A DNA stretch of 9,449 nt from an uncultured Bacteroidales bacterium (lineage in GTDB: Bacteria > Bacteroidota > Bacteroidia > Bacteroidales > UBA932), in contig CABTXO010000043.1 in NCBI GenBank assembly GCA_902488725.1, positions 1 through 9,449 on the forward strand. Reading direction: 5' to 3'. Below are positions 1 through 6,889 of the stretch, in pieces. The notes under the pieces are model-generated. The model saw nothing but the letters and a program-made list of their open reading frames with translations, searched no databases and was not told where the DNA came from. Both the position numbers and the translations under genes were made by a program. Within the stretch, counting starts at the first letter, position 1. Each line of letters begins with the position of its first letter.

Positions 1-270
1 CCGGCGGCGGCCCCCGCCCCGGCCGCTTCCGCGCCCGCCGCACAGCCTTCCGGTGAAGGCAAGGCGGTGGAATCCCCCCTTCCGGGCGTGATCATCGAGG
101 TCTCCGTCAAAGTCGGGGATACCGTGAAGGCCGGCCAGAAGGTCGCCGTGATCGAAGCCATGAAGATGGAGAACGAAATCCAGACCCCGGCAGCCGGCAC
201 GGTCACGGCCGTGCTCGTGAACAAGGGTGATTCCGTACTCGAAGGAGCCCCCGTCGTCAAGATCGGCTGA
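1..270 (+). CDS. Biotin carboxyl carrier (biotin/lipoyl attachment) protein, 5' end cut off by window
   Basis: This is the C-terminal 89 residues of a biotinyl carrier subunit; the start lies before the window. The first 20 or so visible residues are an Ala/Pro-rich flexible linker, typical upstream of a swinging biotinyl domain. The domain itself follows, with the biotin site EAMKMENEI; the Lys at bases 163-165 would be biotinylated. The fold ends in the usual GDSVLEGAPVVKIG and a TGA stop. Family knowledge: such proteins carry carboxybiotin from a carboxyltransferase subunit to the membrane beta subunit of a Na+-translocating decarboxylase. The oadB-like gene 4 bases downstream strongly supports that role over a cytosolic acyl-CoA carboxylase. 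The substrate cannot be told, because the carboxyltransferase is outside the window; methylmalonyl-CoA is the common case in Bacteroidales. The position 67 GTG is internal, since the frame is open to base 1. Confidence 0.93.
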   Translation, partial: PAAAPAPAASAPAAQPSGEGKAVESPLPGVIIEVSVKVGDTVKAGQKVAVIEAMKMENEIQTPAAGTVTAVLVNKGDSVLEGAPVVKIG

Positions 271-274
271 CGGC

Positions 275-1417
275 ATGGACACAGTCATTGAAAGCCTCGA
301 GCAATTCTGGCATTTCACCGGTTTTGCCAACGCAAGCTGGATGAACCTCGTGATGATCCTGATCGGAGTCGGGTTCATCACCATCGCCATCTGGAAAGAG
401 TGGGAGCCGCTGCTGCTGGTCCCGATCGGATTCGGCATGATCATCGGGAACATCCCGCTGTTCCCCGGCCTGAACATCGGCGTCTACGAGGACGGTTCCG
501 TGCTCAACACCCTGTACCAGGGCGTCAAGCAGGGCTGGTATCCCCCGCTGATCTTCCTCGGCATCGGTGCGATGACCGACTTTTCGGCCTTGATCTCCCA
601 GCCCCGGCTGCTGCTCATCGGCGCGGCGGCGCAGCTGGGCATCTTCGGTGCCTACCTGCTCGCCCTGCTCTGGGGGTTCGACCCGAACCAGGCCGGCGCC
701 ATCGGCATCATCGGCGGCGCGGACGGTCCTACCGCCATCTTCCTGTCTTCGCAGCTCGCCCCGGACCTGATGGGTGCGATCGCCGTGAGCGCCTATTCCT
801 ACATGGCCCTCGTGCCAGTGATCCAGCGGCCGATCATGCTGCTGCTGACCACGAAGAAGGAACGCCTCATCCGGATGCCCGTCCCGCGCAAGGTCAATCC
901 GAAGGAGAAGATCGTCTTCCCGATCATCGGCTTCCTCCTGACGGCCTTCATCGTGCCGTCGGGGCTCCCCCTGCTGGGCATGCTCTTCTTCGGCAACCTG
1001 CTGAAGGAAAGCGGCGTGACCCGCCGGCTGGCGGAGACGGCCCGCGGTCCGCTGATCGACACGGTCACCACCCTGATCGGACTGACCGTCGGCGCCTCCA
1101 CGCAGGCGGACAAGTTCCTGACAGGCGCTTCCCTGAAAATTTTCGGCCTGGGACTACTGTCCTTCATCATCGCGACCGCCGCCGGCGTGAGCTTCGTCAA
1201 GTTCTGGAACCTGTTCCTGCACGGTGACCGCAAGATCAACCCGCTGATCGGCAATGCCGGCGTTTCCGCCGTGCCGGACAGTGCGCGCGTGTCGGAGATC
1301 GTGGGACGGGAATCGGATCCGAACAACCACCTCCTGATGCACGCCATGGGGCCGAACGTGGCCGGCGTCATCGGTTCCGCCGTCGCGGCCGGCATCCTCC
1401 TGGGATTCCTCGGCTAG
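275..1417 (+). CDS. oadB: Na+-translocating decarboxylase beta subunit (OadB/MmdB/GcdB family)
   Basis: This is a complete 380-residue integral membrane protein. It performs the decarboxylation of carboxybiotin and uses the energy to pump Na+ out of the cell. The sequence is strongly hydrophobic, with many membrane spans. It carries the family signature GIIGGADGPTAIF, whose Asp (residue 150) corresponds to the ion-binding Asp of the conserved re-entrant region in Klebsiella OadB. It also has the C-terminal conserved block GNAGVSAVPDSARVSE (from Asn327) and LLMHAMGPNVAGVIGSAVAA. The ATG at 275 is chosen because it lies 4 bases after the carrier stop. The frame stays open to 227, but that would overlap the carrier gene and add a non-conserved N-terminus. 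Length and motifs look intact. Which acyl substrate the complex uses (oxaloacetate, methylmalonyl-CoA, glutaconyl-CoA or malonate) is not decided by this subunit. The oad symbol is therefore a family label only. Confidence 0.95.
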   Translation: MDTVIESLEQFWHFTGFANASWMNLVMILIGVGFITIAIWKEWEPLLLVPIGFGMIIGNIPLFPGLNIGVYEDGSVLNTLYQGVKQGWYPPLIFLGIGAMTDFSALISQPRLLLIGAAAQLGIFGAYLLALLWGFDPNQAGAIGIIGGADGPTAIFLSSQLAPDLMGAIAVSAYSYMALVPVIQRPIMLLLTTKKERLIRMPVPRKVNPKEKIVFPIIGFLLTAFIVPSGLPLLGMLFFGNLLKESGVTRRLAETARGPLIDTVTTLIGLTVGASTQADKFLTGASLKIFGLGLLSFIIATAAGVSFVKFWNLFLHGDRKINPLIGNAGVSAVPDSARVSEIVGRESDPNNHLLMHAMGPNVAGVIGSAVAAGILLGFLG

Positions 1418-1437
1418 GATTCCTCGCAAGTGAACTG

Positions 1438-1457
1438 CTCCAGGAGGGATTCTGGAG
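1438..1457 (+). terminator. Small hairpin after oadB-like gene, possible weak terminator
   Basis: An inverted repeat CTCCAG / CTGGAG (1438-1443 and 1452-1457) encloses an 8-base loop. It lies 20 bases after the oadB-like stop and just before the promoter-like sequence. The stem is only 6 bp and no T-run follows, so a true intrinsic terminator is doubtful. Position is the main argument. Confidence 0.22.
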
Positions 1458-1458
1458 A

Positions 1459-1487
1459 TTGCGAATCGGAAAAAATGTGTATATTTA
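1459..1487 (+). promoter_or_regulatory. Bacteroidota-type promoter upstream of the truncated sigma gene
   Basis: A TTG at 1459-1461 stands 18 bases before TATATTTA at 1480-1487. This matches the Bacteroidota primary promoter layout (TTTG near -33, TAnnTTTG near -7), with one mismatch in each box. The surrounding AAAAATGTGTATATTTACCT also resembles many such promoters. It lies about 50 bases before the chosen ATG at 1539 and marks the break between the decarboxylase operon and what follows. The start site is inferred, not shown. Confidence 0.5.
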
Positions 1488-1538
1488 CCTGCGGCAGTGA
1501 CGTTGCACTGTCAGGCTGGTTTCAGTTTCCGACGCGAC

Positions 1539-1961
1539 ATGTCTTTCAACGGAGCACACCGATGCCTTTTCGGGACGGACGCAGAGGTTGCGTTCCGGAG
1601 GACGGTCGAAGCCTACAAGGACAAGGTCTTCCGGTTCATTTCCCTGTTCGTCCGCGACGAGCAGGAATGTGAAGAACTGACGTCGGACGTGTTCGTCGCG
1701 CTCTGGAAGAGCATGAAACGGCGGAAGGAGATCGAGCATATGGACAGTTACTTGTTCATCCTGTCCAAGCATGTCGCGCTCAATCATCTGCGCCGCCGGA
1801 CTCGGGTGGAGCTGTACGAAAGCCTGGGACAGGAGATACCCCTGATCTCCGGCTCGAAAAAAGGGATCGTCGTTCCGGTGGGAAAGCGCCGGTATCTGAA
1901 AATGGGAGACGCCTCCAAAGAACGGATCGTGCAGTGCTTCAGAAACGGGGAAGCAACTTGA
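1539..1961 (+). pseudogene. ECF sigma factor (FecI-like) with region 2 only; region 4 missing, fused to a FecR-like N-terminal stub
   Basis: The 140-residue product begins with a good sigma-70 region 2. It shows FRRTVEAYKDKVFRFI, then EECEEL-type acidic region 2.1/2.2 with ELTSDVFVALW, and ends region 2.4 with LSKHVALNHLRRR. ECF factors are usually about 180-200 residues and need region 4 for -35 binding. Here the sequence departs from the family soon after LISGS (about base 1856), with no region 4 in any frame. From the Met at 1902 the tail KERIVQCFRNGEAT resembles the first residues of a FecR-type anti-sigma factor, then stops. I infer one or more deletions that joined sigma and anti-sigma remnants in frame. 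The ATG at 1539 is preferred over the GTG at 1497, because it starts close to the conserved domain. The product could still bind core polymerase, but normal promoter recognition looks unlikely. The sigma part is secure; the FecR match rests on a short stretch. Confidence 0.72.
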
Positions 1962-1986
1962 TCGGCAACTGTTATTACCATCTCAT

Positions 1987-3237
1987 ATGAATCGAGTTCA
2001 TTACGATCTGACCGTCCTGGCGCTTGCCGTCCTGCTCCCTGCGCTGCTAGCAGCCCAGAACGTCAACTACGACGAGCGCAATGCCGGAAGCTACACGCTG
2101 CCGCCGCTGCTCGTCGATGCCGCCGGAGAGCGCATCACTTCGTCCGGGGAATGGGAGCAGACGCGAAGACCTGAACTCCTGCACCTGTTCGAGGAGCATG
2201 TCTACGGGCAGGTGCCCCGGGACTTCGAGGGCATTTGTTTCCGGAAAGTCCACGAAGACCAGGAGGCGCTGCAGGGAAGCGCCACCCTGAAAGAAGTGGA
2301 CATCACCGTGACGAGAAGCGGAAACGCAATCACCATCCATGCGGTCATATTCGTCCCGAACCGTCCCCAGAAGCCGGTTCCCGCCTTTCTGGTCATCAAC
2401 CACCGGGGCATGGAGACGATGGATCCGACCCGGAAAAACAGGGATGACTTCTGGCCGGCGGAGGAAGTCACCGGAGCGGGGTACGCCTTGGCGGGCTTCG
2501 ATGTCCTGGATGTCGCTCCCGACGACACGACGACCTTTGCCGACGAGGTGCTGCGGAAACTCTATCCCGAACAGCTGGACATGCCGGACGGCATGCGCGC
2601 GCTGGGTGCCTGGGGATGGGGGGCCTCGCGGGTGCTCGACTATCTCGCGACCGATCCGGACATCGATGCCGCGAAGGTGGCCGTGGCGGGGCATTCCCGG
2701 GGCGGAAAGGCGGCGCTCTGGTGCGGAGCCCAGGATCAACGGTTCGCCATCGCGATTTCCAATGACTCCGGCAGCTCCGGAGCGAAAATCGCCAGAAGGA
2801 ATTACGGCGAGACCGTGCGCATCATCTCCGAAGCGTTTCCGCACTGGTTCGTCCCGGGATACCACGCCTACGCCGACCGGGAGGCGCAGCTTCCGGTGGA
2901 TCAGCACATGCTGCTCGCCCTCATGGCACCCAGAGCGGTGTATGTGGCAAGCGCGGCGGAAGACGGATGGGCAGACCCCAAGGGGCAGTATCTGGCGCTC
3001 CGGGAGGCGCAGCCGGTCTTCAGGCTGTACGGGCAGAGAACCCGGCTCCCGGGCAAGATGCCTCCGACAAACCGCCAGGTCATTTCCGCGCCGCTGGGCT
3101 TCCACAACCGGAGCGGCGGGCACGACATGATCCTCGCGGACTGGACGGAATTCATCCGGTTTGCAGACCGGATTTTTAAGGCAGGCACATCCGGACGATG
3201 CGGAAAATCATGGAACGATACCGCCCCGGTTCGCTGA
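1987..3237 (+). CDS. Exported CE15 (glucuronoyl esterase-like) alpha/beta hydrolase
   Basis: This 416-residue protein is predicted to hydrolyse 4-O-methylglucuronoyl esters, as in lignin-xylan links, or related uronic esters. Residues 1-23 form a signal peptide (cleavage before Gln24), so it acts in the periplasm or outside. The nucleophile elbow is GHSRGGKAALWCGA with Ser237. The following SNDSGSSGA (Asn259, Asp260) is the bacterial CE15 block after the nucleophile. DQHMLLALMAPRAVYVASAA and EDGWADPKG (Glu325, Asp326, Asp330) contain the usual late acidic region. The catalytic His is His379 in SGGHDM. Bacterial CE15 proteins generally end soon after DWTEFIRFADRIF; here about 19 unrelated residues follow, in an out-of-frame reading of another gene's remnant. 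One extra T in the T-run at 3173-3177 would give a stop right after RIF. The enzyme core should be unaffected. The gene starts 25 bases after the sigma remnant. Fold and triad are confident; the exact ester substrate is inferred. Confidence 0.9.
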   Translation: MNRVHYDLTVLALAVLLPALLAAQNVNYDERNAGSYTLPPLLVDAAGERITSSGEWEQTRRPELLHLFEEHVYGQVPRDFEGICFRKVHEDQEALQGSATLKEVDITVTRSGNAITIHAVIFVPNRPQKPVPAFLVINHRGMETMDPTRKNRDDFWPAEEVTGAGYALAGFDVLDVAPDDTTTFADEVLRKLYPEQLDMPDGMRALGAWGWGASRVLDYLATDPDIDAAKVAVAGHSRGGKAALWCGAQDQRFAIAISNDSGSSGAKIARRNYGETVRIISEAFPHWFVPGYHAYADREAQLPVDQHMLLALMAPRAVYVASAAEDGWADPKGQYLALREAQPVFRLYGQRTRLPGKMPPTNRQVISAPLGFHNRSGGHDMILADWTEFIRFADRIFKAGTSGRCGKSWNDTAPVR

Positions 3238-3299
3238 TCGACCTGCATTCGCATGCGGAGATGCATATCGACCGGGTCCGTTTTTACGAGCGGAAGTAA
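3180..3299 (+). pseudogene. Fragment resembling a DUF6067-type glycosidase (GH123-related), remnant
   Basis: A frame different from the CE15 gene, overlapping its last 58 bases, reads HIRTMRKIMERYRPG and then SLIDLHSHAEM before a TAA stop at 3297-3299. The pattern of Met-x-x-(I/V)-x-(E/D)-x-x-RPG followed by LIDLHS recalls a conserved stretch inside the TIM-barrel of DUF6067-type putative glycosidases. Those proteins are many hundred residues long. Only about 39 residues survive here, with no partner sequence before or after. This therefore looks like an internal fragment left by deletion. The assignment is from recalled family patterns and a short match, so it is tentative. Confidence 0.42.
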
Positions 3300-3355
3300 G
3301 CCTTATTCGCCAGAACACAGCAAGAAGGTGCAACGGACTGGAACAAAACCGATGA

Positions 3356-3484
3356 AACGAGGAAACTTCATCAGGCTGTCCCCTCTCACGTTTCGCTTTG
3401 GATGTTCCGGGCGTCAAAGGCGATGGGATTCACGATGACACGGCCGGCTTGCAAGCGCTGCTGAAGAACGAAGGATACACATGA
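3356..3484 (+). pseudogene. N-terminal stub resembling a pectate-lyase-3/GH28-type right-handed beta-helix protein, remnant
   Basis: The frame ending at TGA 3482-3484 reads LDVPGVKGDGIHDDTAGLQA and continues LLKNEGY. The block GxKGDGxxDDTxxLQxxL is the hallmark N-terminal entry of pectate lyase superfamily 3 and related beta-helix (GH28-like) proteins. About 25 recognisable residues survive, then a stop, and the metallophosphoesterase start codon overlaps that stop. Nothing upstream looks like its signal peptide. I read it as the start of a deleted polysaccharide lyase or hydrolase. The whole stretch 3300-3355 shows nothing further that I recognise. Confidence 0.5.
3471..3475 (+). promoter_or_regulatory. 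Possible Shine-Dalgarno AAGGA for the metallophosphoesterase
   Basis: AAGGA sits 5 bases before the ATG at 3481. Bacteroidota often lack such sites, so its presence mildly supports this start over the internal Met at 3508. It lies inside the beta-helix remnant, so it could be accidental. Confidence 0.35.
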
Positions 3485-4557
3485 ACAACGTTAAACATAA
3501 ACAAGAAATGGATAGAAGATCTTTCATCAAAAGTTCGATCGCTGCCGGCATTGCCGGTGTAGCGGCGACAGACGTTTATTCGAGAAATTGGCCCATGCCT
3601 TCTGACGGCACGAAACAGGCACTGGATAAACGGCTCTATTTCAAGGAGGACGGAACATTTAAAATACTCCAGTTCACCGATACCCATTATATTGCGGGAG
3701 ATCCGAGATCGAAGCGTGCGTTGGAGAATGTCAACCAGATGCTGGATCTTGAAAAGCCCGATTTGGTGATTCACACCGGAGATGTGATTTTCGGGGAACC
3801 GGCCGAAGCCTCGGCCCGTGAAATCCTGCAACCGATCGTCGACAGGAAAATACCTTTTGCAGTCGCATTTGGCAATCATGATGAAGAATTCGGAAAATCC
3901 CGCCGGGAGATGCTCGACATCGTCATGTCCATGCCGTACAACCTGAACACGAGGACGGATGGAATCTACGGCGCGAGCAACTCTGTGATAGCCCTTGATT
4001 CACCCAAGGACAAGAAGACACGAAGGCTGCTGTACATTCTTGACTCCAACCGAGGAGCCACCATACCCGACATTCCCGACACGTACGGCCATATTCATTT
4101 CGATCAGATCGCATGGTACCGCAAAAAAAGCGCGGAATATACGCAGAAGAATGGGGGAAAGCCCGTTCCTGCATTCGCTTTCTTCCACATTCCGCTGCCG
4201 GAGCATGAAGAGGCCACGTTCGATGCGAGAAACGGTAAAGTCGCAGGGACGCGCAAGGAAATGATCTGCTGTCCCAGAATCAACTCCGGAATGTTTGTCT
4301 CCATGAAAGAGATGGGGGATGTACAGGCGATGTTTGTGGGGCATGACCACAATAACGATTATGCCGTTTACTGGAACAAGCTGTTCTTCGTCTATGGCCG
4401 GTTCAGCGGTTGCGACACGGTCTATAACGATTTGAAGCCGAACGGCGCACGCGTGATGGAGGTCTATGAAGAGAGGACATCTTTCCGTTCCTGGATCCGT
4501 CTCAACGGAGGGGCCGTGACGCAGGATCTTCATTTCCCGGATGATTTTGTCGTATAA
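3481..4557 (+). CDS. Tat-exported calcineurin-like metallophosphoesterase
   Basis: This 358-residue protein has the full set of calcineurin-like (PF00149) dinuclear metal ligands. They are DTH at Asp67/His69, GD at Asp101, GNHDE at Asn132/His133, His236 in FFHIPLPEH, and GHDH at His288/His290. This class hydrolyses phosphomono- or diesters; the arrangement resembles Dcr2/purple-acid-phosphatase-like secreted enzymes, but the substrate is unknown. The N-terminus contains DRRSFIK followed by a mildly hydrophobic Ala/Gly/Ile stretch. That is a twin-arginine signal, implying export of a folded, metal-loaded enzyme. The start at 3481 gives a short n-region before the RR motif. The gene body is visibly richer in A/T codons (AAA, GAT, TTT, ATT) than the oadB-like and CE15 genes, which fits separate acquisition. 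The GH123-like gene starts 33 bases downstream, probably in the same transcript. It may strip phosphate from a modified glycan, but that is inference. Confidence 0.9.
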   Translation: MNNVKHKQEMDRRSFIKSSIAAGIAGVAATDVYSRNWPMPSDGTKQALDKRLYFKEDGTFKILQFTDTHYIAGDPRSKRALENVNQMLDLEKPDLVIHTGDVIFGEPAEASAREILQPIVDRKIPFAVAFGNHDEEFGKSRREMLDIVMSMPYNLNTRTDGIYGASNSVIALDSPKDKKTRRLLYILDSNRGATIPDIPDTYGHIHFDQIAWYRKKSAEYTQKNGGKPVPAFAFFHIPLPEHEEATFDARNGKVAGTRKEMICCPRINSGMFVSMKEMGDVQAMFVGHDHNNDYAVYWNKLFFVYGRFSGCDTVYNDLKPNGARVMEVYEERTSFRSWIRLNGGAVTQDLHFPDDFVV

Positions 4558-4590
4558 AAGCCAGATTGAATAAAAATCCCATAAAAGGAG

Positions 4591-6888
4591 ATGAAAAAAA
4601 TACTGCTTCTATCGATCATGGTCGTGGCTGCTTCCGCAGCCTTTGCACAAGAAGCATCCAGAACCGATCCCAACCATCTGAATGATGGAGGCTATGGCTA
4701 CCTGATTGAGTCGGGCGCCACCTGCAGCGTCTGGTGGGCGGAAGCCGCCTACAAAGTGATGCGGGATGCCCCGCTTCCGCAGGACAGGGGAAGCGAAGTC
4801 AGCCTCCTGTCGGCAAAAAATGAGTTCGAATCATTCATCCTGGTGGTCAAGCCAGCGGCAAGAATGGAAAATTTCCGGGTCGCCGTACGGGATTTGCAAG
4901 ACCGGGAAGGGAACAGGATCGACAATAGCCACATCACCATCCGGAAAGTGGAGTACGTGCATGTGAAAAAAGCGACCGACGCCTACGGCTATGCCGGATG
5001 GTGGCCCGATCCGCTGCCGCCTTACGATGCGCCCGGGACGCTGACCCCGATGGAAAACCAGCCCTTCTGGATCACGGTGAAGACACCTGCGGACGCCCCT
5101 GCCGGGGATTATTCCGGTGAAGTCCGGCTGAGCGCGGACGGCTGGGAGGCCACCTTCCCCCTCCGGCTGCATGTGTGGGACTTCACCTTGCCGCAAACCC
5201 CCTCCATTCGGTCCGGCTTCGGTTTCTACTTCGGCGACGTCAAGGCCTACGAGCATCTTCACACTCCGGAAGAAGAACGGGAGGCGTTCGAAAACTACAT
5301 GCGGGCCTTCCGGGACTACAAGATCTCTCCCTACGATCCCTTTGTGTTCGCGCCGATCCGGGAGACCCTCTCCGGCGTGGCCTGGAGCGGGGGGTATTTC
5401 GATGAGAGGATCAAGTGCGAAGGAGAATATTCCTACCGGATCGAGGACCGCTCGGCGACTTCCTGCGCGGAAGGCTCCACCGTCGATCTGATCCCGGTGC
5501 GATCCGGCAACGCCTACAAGCTCGCCTGGACCGCCCGCTCGATGACGGAGGACCAGGACTACCAGGTCTGCGTCGAGACCTACAACGCCGAGAAGAAGCT
5601 GATCGTGTTCGGCAACCGTTCGGAGCGCTTCAAAGGACAGACGGAATGGGAACGCCGGGAACTGGATCTCGGCCGTATGGACAGCGAGACGAAGTTCGTG
5701 AAGATCCGGCTGTTCCCGGCCCTCCGCAGCGCTGCCGGGGAAAAGACCGGCACGGTCTGGTTCGACGACCTGCAGCTGACGGACGTACAGTCCGGGAGCA
5801 ACGCATTCCGCCCCGGCAATTTCGAGATCAACCTGGATGACATCGACATCCGGATGGATTTCACGGCATTCAACGCGGCCGGGAAACGGTATTTTGACGA
5901 ATATGGCTTCACCGGCTACAACCTGCCGCTGAAAGGGCTGGGAGGCGGAACCTTCGTCAGCCGGACGGAAGGGGTGTTCTCCGGCTTCAAGCAAGGTACC
6001 GATGCCTACAACCGGCTGATGCAGCGCTATCTCGGACAGATTCAGGAGAATCTGGAGAAAAGCGGCTGGCTGGGGAAGGAATACATCTACTGGTTCGACG
6101 AACCCGGCGAGAAGGACTACCCTTTCGTCCGTGAGACGAACGCCCTCGTCAAGCGGTACGCCCCGAAACTGACGACCTTCCTCACGGAAAATGTGGATGG
6201 TCCCGATCTGTCGGATGTGACCGATATCAGCTGCACGATCTGGAACAAGCTTGATCATGACAGGGTGAAGCGGATGAACGAGAAAGGATTGGAATATTGG
6301 TCGTACCTCTGTACATGGCCCAGAGCGCCTTGGATCACACTTTTTATCGATCACGATGCCATTAATCTGCGCATGTGGCTATGGGGCTCTTACAAGCACC
6401 GTCTGAAGGGAATCCTGGTCTGGGCGACCAACTACTGGAATTCGGATGCAGCCTCGCCCGTCGGCTATCTGCAGAATCCCTGGGAAGACCCGATGTCGTA
6501 CTGTTCCGCCTATCAGGTGCCGCTGGGGGTACAGCTTCCGTGGGGCAACGGCGACGGACGCTTCTTCTATCCGCTGAACAGAGACCCGGACAACGACGCA
6601 AGGACCTACACCGGCTATCCTGTGCCTTCGCTGCGCCTGGAACTGCTTCGCGACGGAATCGAAGACTATGAATATTTGGTGACGCTCGAAAAACTCGTGC
6701 ACCGCAAAAACCGAATCAAAGGCAACCTGTCGGAAGAAGCGGCACGATTGCTCGACATCCCCGACGCGATCTACGCCGACGAAAAGCACTATTCAAAAAA
6801 TCCCAAAGACATCCTGGAATACAGGAGAAAGATCGCCGAGGCGATCCTGCATGAAAAAACGAAAGCATACAATACAAAAAAACATTGA
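4591..6888 (+). CDS. Exported GH123-like (DUF4091) glycoside hydrolase with an inserted carbohydrate-binding-like domain
   Basis: This 765-residue protein has a signal peptide at residues 1-19 (MKKILLL... AFA, cleaved before Gln20). A beta-sandwich domain at about 25-200 ends in LRLHVWDFTLP, the typical lead into the barrel of this family. The barrel starts near 210. At about 268-397 it is interrupted by a jelly-roll-like segment: GGYFDERI..., an AYKLAWTARS strand and the closing VWFDDLQL are typical of CBM4/9-type domains. The barrel resumes with FTGYNLPLKGLGGG. The putative catalytic pair is Asp503-Glu504 in YIYWFDEPGE; GH123 enzymes use an adjacent Asp-Glu for substrate-assisted hydrolysis of N-acetylgalactosaminides. 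The DUF4091 signature LRLELLRDGIEDYEYL lies near the C-terminus. The family is clear, but members of DUF4091 are diverse, so N-acetylgalactosaminidase activity is not assured. The gene is 33 bases after the phosphoesterase and its stop is 1 base before the next ATG. Confidence 0.88.
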   Translation: MKKILLLSIMVVAASAAFAQEASRTDPNHLNDGGYGYLIESGATCSVWWAEAAYKVMRDAPLPQDRGSEVSLLSAKNEFESFILVVKPAARMENFRVAVRDLQDREGNRIDNSHITIRKVEYVHVKKATDAYGYAGWWPDPLPPYDAPGTLTPMENQPFWITVKTPADAPAGDYSGEVRLSADGWEATFPLRLHVWDFTLPQTPSIRSGFGFYFGDVKAYEHLHTPEEEREAFENYMRAFRDYKISPYDPFVFAPIRETLSGVAWSGGYFDERIKCEGEYSYRIEDRSATSCAEGSTVDLIPVRSGNAYKLAWTARSMTEDQDYQVCVETYNAEKKLIVFGNRSERFKGQTEWERRELDLGRMDSETKFVKIRLFPALRSAAGEKTGTVWFDDLQLTDVQSGSNAFRPGNFEINLDDIDIRMDFTAFNAAGKRYFDEYGFTGYNLPLKGLGGGTFVSRTEGVFSGFKQGTDAYNRLMQRYLGQIQENLEKSGWLGKEYIYWFDEPGEKDYPFVRETNALVKRYAPKLTTFLTENVDGPDLSDVTDISCTIWNKLDHDRVKRMNEKGLEYWSYLCTWPRAPWITLFIDHDAINLRMWLWGSYKHRLKGILVWATNYWNSDAASPVGYLQNPWEDPMSYCSAYQVPLGVQLPWGNGDGRFFYPLNRDPDNDARTYTGYPVPSLRLELLRDGIEDYEYLVTLEKLVHRKNRIKGNLSEEAARLLDIPDAIYADEKHYSKNPKDILEYRRKIAEAILHEKTKAYNTKKH

Positions 6889-6889
6889 C

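Noticed and set aside
1..60. GC-rich GCC/CCG-repeat-like start of the window
   Set aside because: In frame it encodes the Ala/Pro linker of the biotin carrier, so it is not a non-coding repeat.
1430..1672. Small + strand open frame overlapping the sigma gene
   Set aside because: It starts within the hairpin/promoter region and covers sigma region 2 in the wrong frame; no motif.
2047..3123. Open frame of 358 codons on the minus strand
   Set aside because: It mirrors the CE15 gene, whose catalytic motifs are on the + strand; the antisense product has no motif.
3244..3265. TGCAT ... ATGCA inverted repeat near the CE15 end
   Set aside because: It has five-base arms only, with no T-run, inside a coding remnant; probably chance.
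4585..4590. AGGAG directly before the ATG of the GH123-like gene
   Set aside because: It touches the start codon with no spacing, so it cannot work as a normal Shine-Dalgarno site; Bacteroidota often initiate without one.
4831..6354. Long open frame of 507 codons on the minus strand
   Set aside because: It lies fully opposite the GH123-like gene, shows no family motif, and is rich in Arg, Gly and Pro as expected from reading the complement of GC-rich coding DNA.
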